Shown in pieces: positions 60,591 through 64,000 of a stretch of 64,000 bases of DNA; positions within the stretch are counted from its first letter, which is position 1; each line of letters starts with the position of its first letter. The notes under the pieces are model-generated. The model saw only the letters and a program-made list of their open reading frames with translations, was not told the DNA's origin and did not search any database. Made by a program: the position numbers and the translations under genes. The DNA comes from Clostridiales bacterium (GTDB taxonomy: Bacteria; Bacillota; Clostridia; Christensenellales; Aristaeellaceae): assembly GCA_019419995.1 (NCBI GenBank), contig JAHZHZ010000009.1:1-64000 (forward strand), read 5' to 3'.

Positions 60591-61124
60591 TTATTGTTCC
60601 TGCGTCCCATCGGGCCTTCGGGAAGAATTGGGATTGATATAGGTGTATTGTAGCGCAGCTGATTCCTGCATGGTGACGACATTAATCAGAATATCTGCCT
60701 CTGGGGTATACCATACGCCGCCGGCATTGGTTTGATTGGCGTTTGCATAGCCGGTTTCGCCCAGTTGCGCTTCCAGTTCGGCGTAAATTTCCGCGTAGGT
60801 TGCCAGAACGGCGTCCAAATCTCCGTCCGTATACATCCATGCCAGACTGGAAAGATTGCCTTCTGCGTCAAACATATATTTAATTTGACCGGATGCACCT
60901 TTGTACTCCCGGGAAAAGACATAGGTCAGTCCGCCATAGACGGAATCATAGGTTTCATAGCCTTTGCCTTCCAGGGCGAGAACGTCTTCCAGCTTTGCTT
61001 CCCACCAGATGGACGTGTAGGGGCAGCAAAACTTTTCAGGGGTTTCGTCAACCTCTGCAAAGCAGATTGAAAGTAACGATAAAACGGCCACGATGGCTGC
61101 CAGGCAGCGCTTTGGGTGTTTCAT
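60591..61124 (-). CDS. Secreted protein of unknown function
   Basis: 177 residues from ATG 61124, behind GGAGG. The signal peptide covers about 1-22 (CLAAIVAVLSLLSICFA). The mature part looks like a compact alpha/beta domain: a WWEAKLEDVLALEGKGYE helix, a YVFSREYKGASGQIKYMFD hairpin, and an ATYAEIYAELEAQLGE helix. The pattern is that of small export-linked domains seen in Clostridia, without a known function. It diverges from the LacI gene; no terminator was found. Confidence 0.72.
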   Translation of the reverse strand: MKHPKRCLAAIVAVLSLLSICFAEVDETPEKFCCPYTSIWWEAKLEDVLALEGKGYETYDSVYGGLTYVFSREYKGASGQIKYMFDAEGNLSSLAWMYTDGDLDAVLATYAEIYAELEAQLGETGYANANQTNAGGVWYTPEADILINVVTMQESAALQYTYINPNSSRRPDGTQEQ

Positions 61125-61290
61125 GCATCTATCCTCCATCGATGGTTAAATGTATCATGATTATAACCTGTTTTGCGTGAGAACACAAGCCAAAGCGGCA
61201 TAATTTCCAGGAATGGACGGGGTAGGACAATCCATGTTTGATGATATGCAATGATGGCAGCCGCGCTGTCATCGCAGGAAAGGGGTTTAT

Positions 61291-62316
61291 ATGGCGGCAA
61301 CCATACGCGACATACGCAAATACACCGGTCTTTCGCTGGCAACCATATCCAAATATCTCAATGGTGGGAATGTGCTGGAGAAGAATAAAAAACTTATTGA
61401 AGAGGCCATTGAGGAACTGGATTACGAGGTTAATGAACTGGCTAGAGGATTGGTGACCAAGCGTACCAATGTCATCGGCGTGCTGGTCAACGACATCAGT
61501 TGCATGTATGTGGGTCACATGTTGCACTATCTGGGCATAGAGTTGCGCAGTCATGGTTATGGCATGATGATTTGCAATTCCGTCAACGATCAAAAGACGG
61601 AAATGAACAATCTGCAATTTTTGCTGAGTAAAAAAGTGGATGGCCTGATTATTTTCCCGGTGGGCTTGGATGCCGGCTTTCTGGAACTGGCGCAAAAAGC
61701 GGAAAAACCCATCGTGCTGGTGGATAGAGCATTGCACGATGCCAATTGCGATTGTGTGGAAATTGATAACCGCGATGCGACTTTCAAGATCACCCGACAG
61801 TTGCTTTCTGCAGGACATACAAAAATAGCCCTGATTGCTTCGGATGTAGAATATACCGGCGTGGAGCGTAGAATCGGTTTTGAAAGCGCCCTGCATCAGG
61901 CGGGGTTGACACTCAGAAAGGAATACACCATCTGCGGATCCCATTCCTTTGAACTGGGCTATGAGGGTATGAAAAAACTCATCGCTTTGCCGGATCGCCC
62001 TACTGCCGCCTTTCTGAGCAATTACGAGACTATGCTGGGCGCTATTACCGCTTTGAATGAAAGTGGATTGAACTGCCCGGAAGATATTTCTATTGCGGGC
62101 TTTGACGATCTGCTGGTGTCGCAGGTGGTGAAGCCCAAACCCTGGATGGTTTCACAGCCCATGCAGAAAATGTGCAGCGAAGCGGTAAAATTGTTGTTAG
62201 GACGCCTTAGCGGCGAATTAACGGGGGAACCTGTGCGCCTGGTGTTTGACGCGACCATTCTGGAGGGAAATACCATTAAAAATATAAATGCAGATATCAA
62301 CACAAGTTACGAATAA
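61291..62316 (+). CDS. LacI family transcriptional regulator
   Basis: 341 residues. The helix-turn-helix is TIRDIRKYTGLSLATISKYLNG (about 4-25), followed by the hinge-helix segment NELARGLVTKRTNVIGVLV and a periplasmic-binding-like sensor domain ending in EDISIAGFDDLLVSQVVKP. The inducer is probably the sugar carried by the transporter encoded downstream. A GGAAAGGGG site precedes the ATG. Confidence 0.94.
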   Translation: MAATIRDIRKYTGLSLATISKYLNGGNVLEKNKKLIEEAIEELDYEVNELARGLVTKRTNVIGVLVNDISCMYVGHMLHYLGIELRSHGYGMMICNSVNDQKTEMNNLQFLLSKKVDGLIIFPVGLDAGFLELAQKAEKPIVLVDRALHDANCDCVEIDNRDATFKITRQLLSAGHTKIALIASDVEYTGVERRIGFESALHQAGLTLRKEYTICGSHSFELGYEGMKKLIALPDRPTAAFLSNYETMLGAITALNESGLNCPEDISIAGFDDLLVSQVVKPKPWMVSQPMQKMCSEAVKLLLGRLSGELTGEPVRLVFDATILEGNTIKNINADINTSYE

Positions 62317-62337
62317 TAATTCGTAACTTTATTTATT
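62303..62337 (+). terminator. Terminator overlapping the end of the LacI gene
   Basis: AAGTTACGAAT pairs perfectly with ATTCGTAACTT over AATA and is followed by TATTTATT. The stem includes the stop codon. Confidence 0.78.
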
Positions 62338-62341
62338 GTGA

Positions 62342-62410
62342 CGAAAACGAACCGTTTCGCTCTCTTTGGACACTTAACCCATTGACAAAGTATATTTACA
62401 ATGATAAAAT
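62342..62410 (+). promoter_or_regulatory. Promoter and candidate operator of the sugar ABC genes
   Basis: TTGACA (62382-62387), 17 bases, TAAAAT (62405-62410). About 25 bases upstream lies an imperfect 18-base palindrome (62342-62359) with arms CGAAA and TTTCG, a reasonable LacI-type operator. Its place upstream of the -35 is less usual for a simple repressor. Confidence 0.68.
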
Positions 62411-62541
62411 TTTACATATAAAATGGTGGCGTGTGAGGTTGCGTATGGATTAAGACGCATTCTTTGGGTGCCGCCGCACATTTGTGTAGTATTGTGCATT
62501 TTGCATAAAAGTTGGCGCGTATATGTAATAGGAGAGATAAG

Positions 62542-63516
62542 ATGAATAAGTTCAAAGAATCCTGGCTTGTCAGAAAAATCGGCTTGAATCGCATTGCTTT
62601 GTTGGGCGTACTCATTCTCTTATATGCCTTCTTCTGCGCGGTAACCGGTGGAGCGTTTTTTGGCTTCAGCCGCATTCTCAATTCGCTAAATTATGCATAT
62701 TTTCTGGGCTTTCTTTCTCTGGGCGTTACCTTTGTTATCGCCACGGGTGGAATTGACTTTTCTATCGGCCCGGTGATGTTCTGCTGTGCGCTGGTATCGG
62801 GCTACTGCCTCAACAGCTACGGGGTATCTATGCCGGCGTGCTTTGGCATCAGCCTGCTGGTTGGCCTGATCTTCGGCTGCTTTAACGGTTATCTGGTGGC
62901 TTTTTGGAAGGTGCCTCCGTTCATTGTTTCCATGGCGAGCATGAATATTGCCAAGGGTGTCGCTTCCGTATTTACCAAGACGCAGTCCGTCAGCTGGCCT
63001 CAGTCCTCCTCGGAGGATGGCTGGTATCGCTATCTGGTAAAGATGGGCAACGTGCCCGTGGGCTTGATCTTCTTTCTGGTGGCTGCTGTTATTTGCGCCA
63101 TCATCCTCAATAAGACCCGGCCGGGCCGCTACATTCTGAGCATCGGAAGCAATCGCGAAGCGGTGCGCCTATCAGGCGTAAACACCAAGAAGTGGGAGAT
63201 GTTGGCCTACGTCATTTGCGGCCTGCTGGTGGGCATCGCGGCGATCTTCTTCGTATCGGCCTATACTACGGTTCAGCCCGGCTACGGCGATCAGTACAAC
63301 AATGAAGCTATTGCCGGTTGCGTGATGGGCGGCACGTCCATGGCGGGCGGCCTGGCCTCCATTAGTGGCACGGTGCTTGGCGTTTGCATCATCGCTCTAT
63401 TGCAGGAGGGAATCCTTGCGCTGGGCTTTAATAAGAACTATCAGCTGATTATTACCGGTCTGATCGTCATCTTTGCGGTTTATGCCGACGTAGCCGCAAG
63501 GCGCAGAAAGAACTGA
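62542..63516 (+). CDS. Sugar ABC transporter permease (RbsC family)
   Basis: 324 residues from ATG 62542, after GGAGAG. About nine membrane segments; LGVTFVIATGGIDFSIGPVM is the hallmark of the RbsC/AraH permeases and GSNREAVRLSGVNTKKWEMLAYVICGLLVGIAAIF contacts the ATPase. The substrate is likely a monosaccharide or related compound. Confidence 0.94.
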   Translation: MNKFKESWLVRKIGLNRIALLGVLILLYAFFCAVTGGAFFGFSRILNSLNYAYFLGFLSLGVTFVIATGGIDFSIGPVMFCCALVSGYCLNSYGVSMPACFGISLLVGLIFGCFNGYLVAFWKVPPFIVSMASMNIAKGVASVFTKTQSVSWPQSSSEDGWYRYLVKMGNVPVGLIFFLVAAVICAIILNKTRPGRYILSIGSNREAVRLSGVNTKKWEMLAYVICGLLVGIAAIFFVSAYTTVQPGYGDQYNNEAIAGCVMGGTSMAGGLASISGTVLGVCIIALLQEGILALGFNKNYQLIITGLIVIFAVYADVAARRRKN

Positions 63517-63560
63517 TTTAAGGTTAAGCGGGATGAGCTTTTAGAAAGGTGAGAAAAAGT

Positions 63561-64000
63561 ATGGGCGAGATTATTTTGACGATGAAGGATATTGACAAAA
63601 CCTTCCCCGGCGTTCATGCGCTTGACCATGTGAATCTGGAGGTTCGAAGAGGCGAAGTTCACGCGCTGATGGGCGAAAATGGCGCCGGAAAATCTACGCT
63701 GATGAAGGTGCTCACCGGCATTTATAAGAAGGATTCCGGTACGATCATCTATGAGGGCAAAGAGGTGGAATTTCACAACACCAAGGAAGCCCAGAACGCT
63801 GGCGTGGTCATCGTGCATCAGGAGCTGAATATGCTGGGACACCTGACCGTGGCGCAGAACATTTTCATCGGCCGGGAATTTAAAAAGGGCTTGGGCATCG
63901 ACGATAAGAAGATGAACGCCGAGGCGCAGAAGCTGTTTGATAAACTGCACATCAATATTGATCCTTCGGAGACTATGAGCAATCTGACCGTGGGCAAGCA
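63561..64000 (+). CDS. Sugar ABC transporter ATP-binding protein (RbsA/MglA family), 5' part
   Basis: The first 146 codons are present; the gene runs out of the window. Walker A is GENGAGKS, and DKTFPGVHALDHVNLEVRRGEVHALMGENGAGKSTLMKVLTGIY is the standard start of RbsA/MglA double ATPases; VIVHQELNMLGHLTVAQNIFIGRE is their conserved Q-loop region. Order LacI-permease-ATPase implies that the binding protein gene is downstream, outside the window. Confidence 0.95.
   Translation, partial: MGEIILTMKDIDKTFPGVHALDHVNLEVRRGEVHALMGENGAGKSTLMKVLTGIYKKDSGTIIYEGKEVEFHNTKEAQNAGVVIVHQELNMLGHLTVAQNIFIGREFKKGLGIDDKKMNAEAQKLFDKLHINIDPSETMSNLTVGK

Noticed and set aside
1..64000. CRISPR arrays, insertion sequences, phage genes, tRNA and rRNA genes
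   Set aside because: Looked for regularly spaced repeats, transposase and integrase motifs, and cloverleaf or rRNA sequences; none seen.

Overview
The window reads as chromosome of a Gram-positive-type Bacillota, most likely a member of the Clostridia with a GC content a little above 50% by eye. The case rests on the gene set and order: WhiA next to an HPr/Crh-like protein, CIRCE-hrcA-grpE-dnaK-dnaJ-prmA-rsmE-mtaB followed by a HIT protein and rpsU, rpmE-DUF1385-prmC-prfA-sua5, a Noc/ParB-like protein, strong AGGAGG ribosome sites, and many near-consensus sigma-A promoters with 16-18 base spacers. Nothing phage-, transposon-, integron- or CRISPR-like was seen, and no tRNA or rRNA gene.

Layout. 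1-176: end of tuf. 0.6-5.8 kb (+): secreted M14 carboxypeptidase, then MBOAT acyltransferase, murB, whiA and an HPr-like protein without the phosphorylatable histidine. 5.8-9.9 kb (-): Noc/ParB-like protein, a 6S RNA with a perfect TTGACA-N17-TATAAT promoter, metallophosphoesterase, ROK kinase, miaA. 9.9-15 kb: MATE transporter (+), then DegV, GNAT, mtlD and an orphan secreted protein (-). 15-19.9 kb (+): MarR regulator with a doubled palindromic operator, a heterodimeric ABC exporter and a GNAT enzyme. 20-24.8 kb (-): rpmE, DUF1385, prmC, prfA, sua5, GNAT, a translation block. 25-33.7 kb (+): heat-shock operon running into ribosome and tRNA modification genes. 33.8-37.8 kb (+): a Trm11-like methyltransferase, Rho with a very large N-terminal insertion, and a DUF2284 protein. 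38-43 kb (+): complete branched-chain amino acid ABC system livJHMGF. 43.1-44.8 kb (+): Cys-rich secreted protein, ECF sigma factor and RsgI-like anti-sigma factor. 44.8-49.7 kb: DUF362 ferredoxin-like protein and a MATE pump behind a structured leader (-), divergent from a MarR regulator and an SSS symporter (+). 50.4-60.4 kb (+): peptide ABC transporter (B, C, binding protein, D, F), prolyl oligopeptidase and two amidohydrolases. 60.5-64 kb: orphan secreted protein (-), LacI regulator, sugar ABC permease and start of its ATPase (+).

How the parts work together. Much of the window is peptide and amino-acid scavenging: a secreted carboxypeptidase, the liv system, and a peptide importer linked to an intracellular proline-specific peptidase and a dipeptidase-type amidohydrolase. 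The rest is housekeeping (peptidoglycan, translation, chaperones, transcription termination) plus drug/metabolite efflux modules under MarR control.

The most unusual items are: (i) an ECF sigma factor paired with an RsgI-like membrane protein carrying the Asn-Pro self-cleavage motif and preceded by a Cys-rich DxDxDG-repeat secreted protein; (ii) two adjacent amidohydrolase paralogues of which the first has lost all four metal-binding histidines; (iii) a short structured leader ending in a terminator hairpin directly before a MATE gene; (iv) the His-less HPr next to whiA without rapZ/yvcK; and (v) Rho with roughly 290 extra residues. All assignments come from reading the sequence; no database search was possible.
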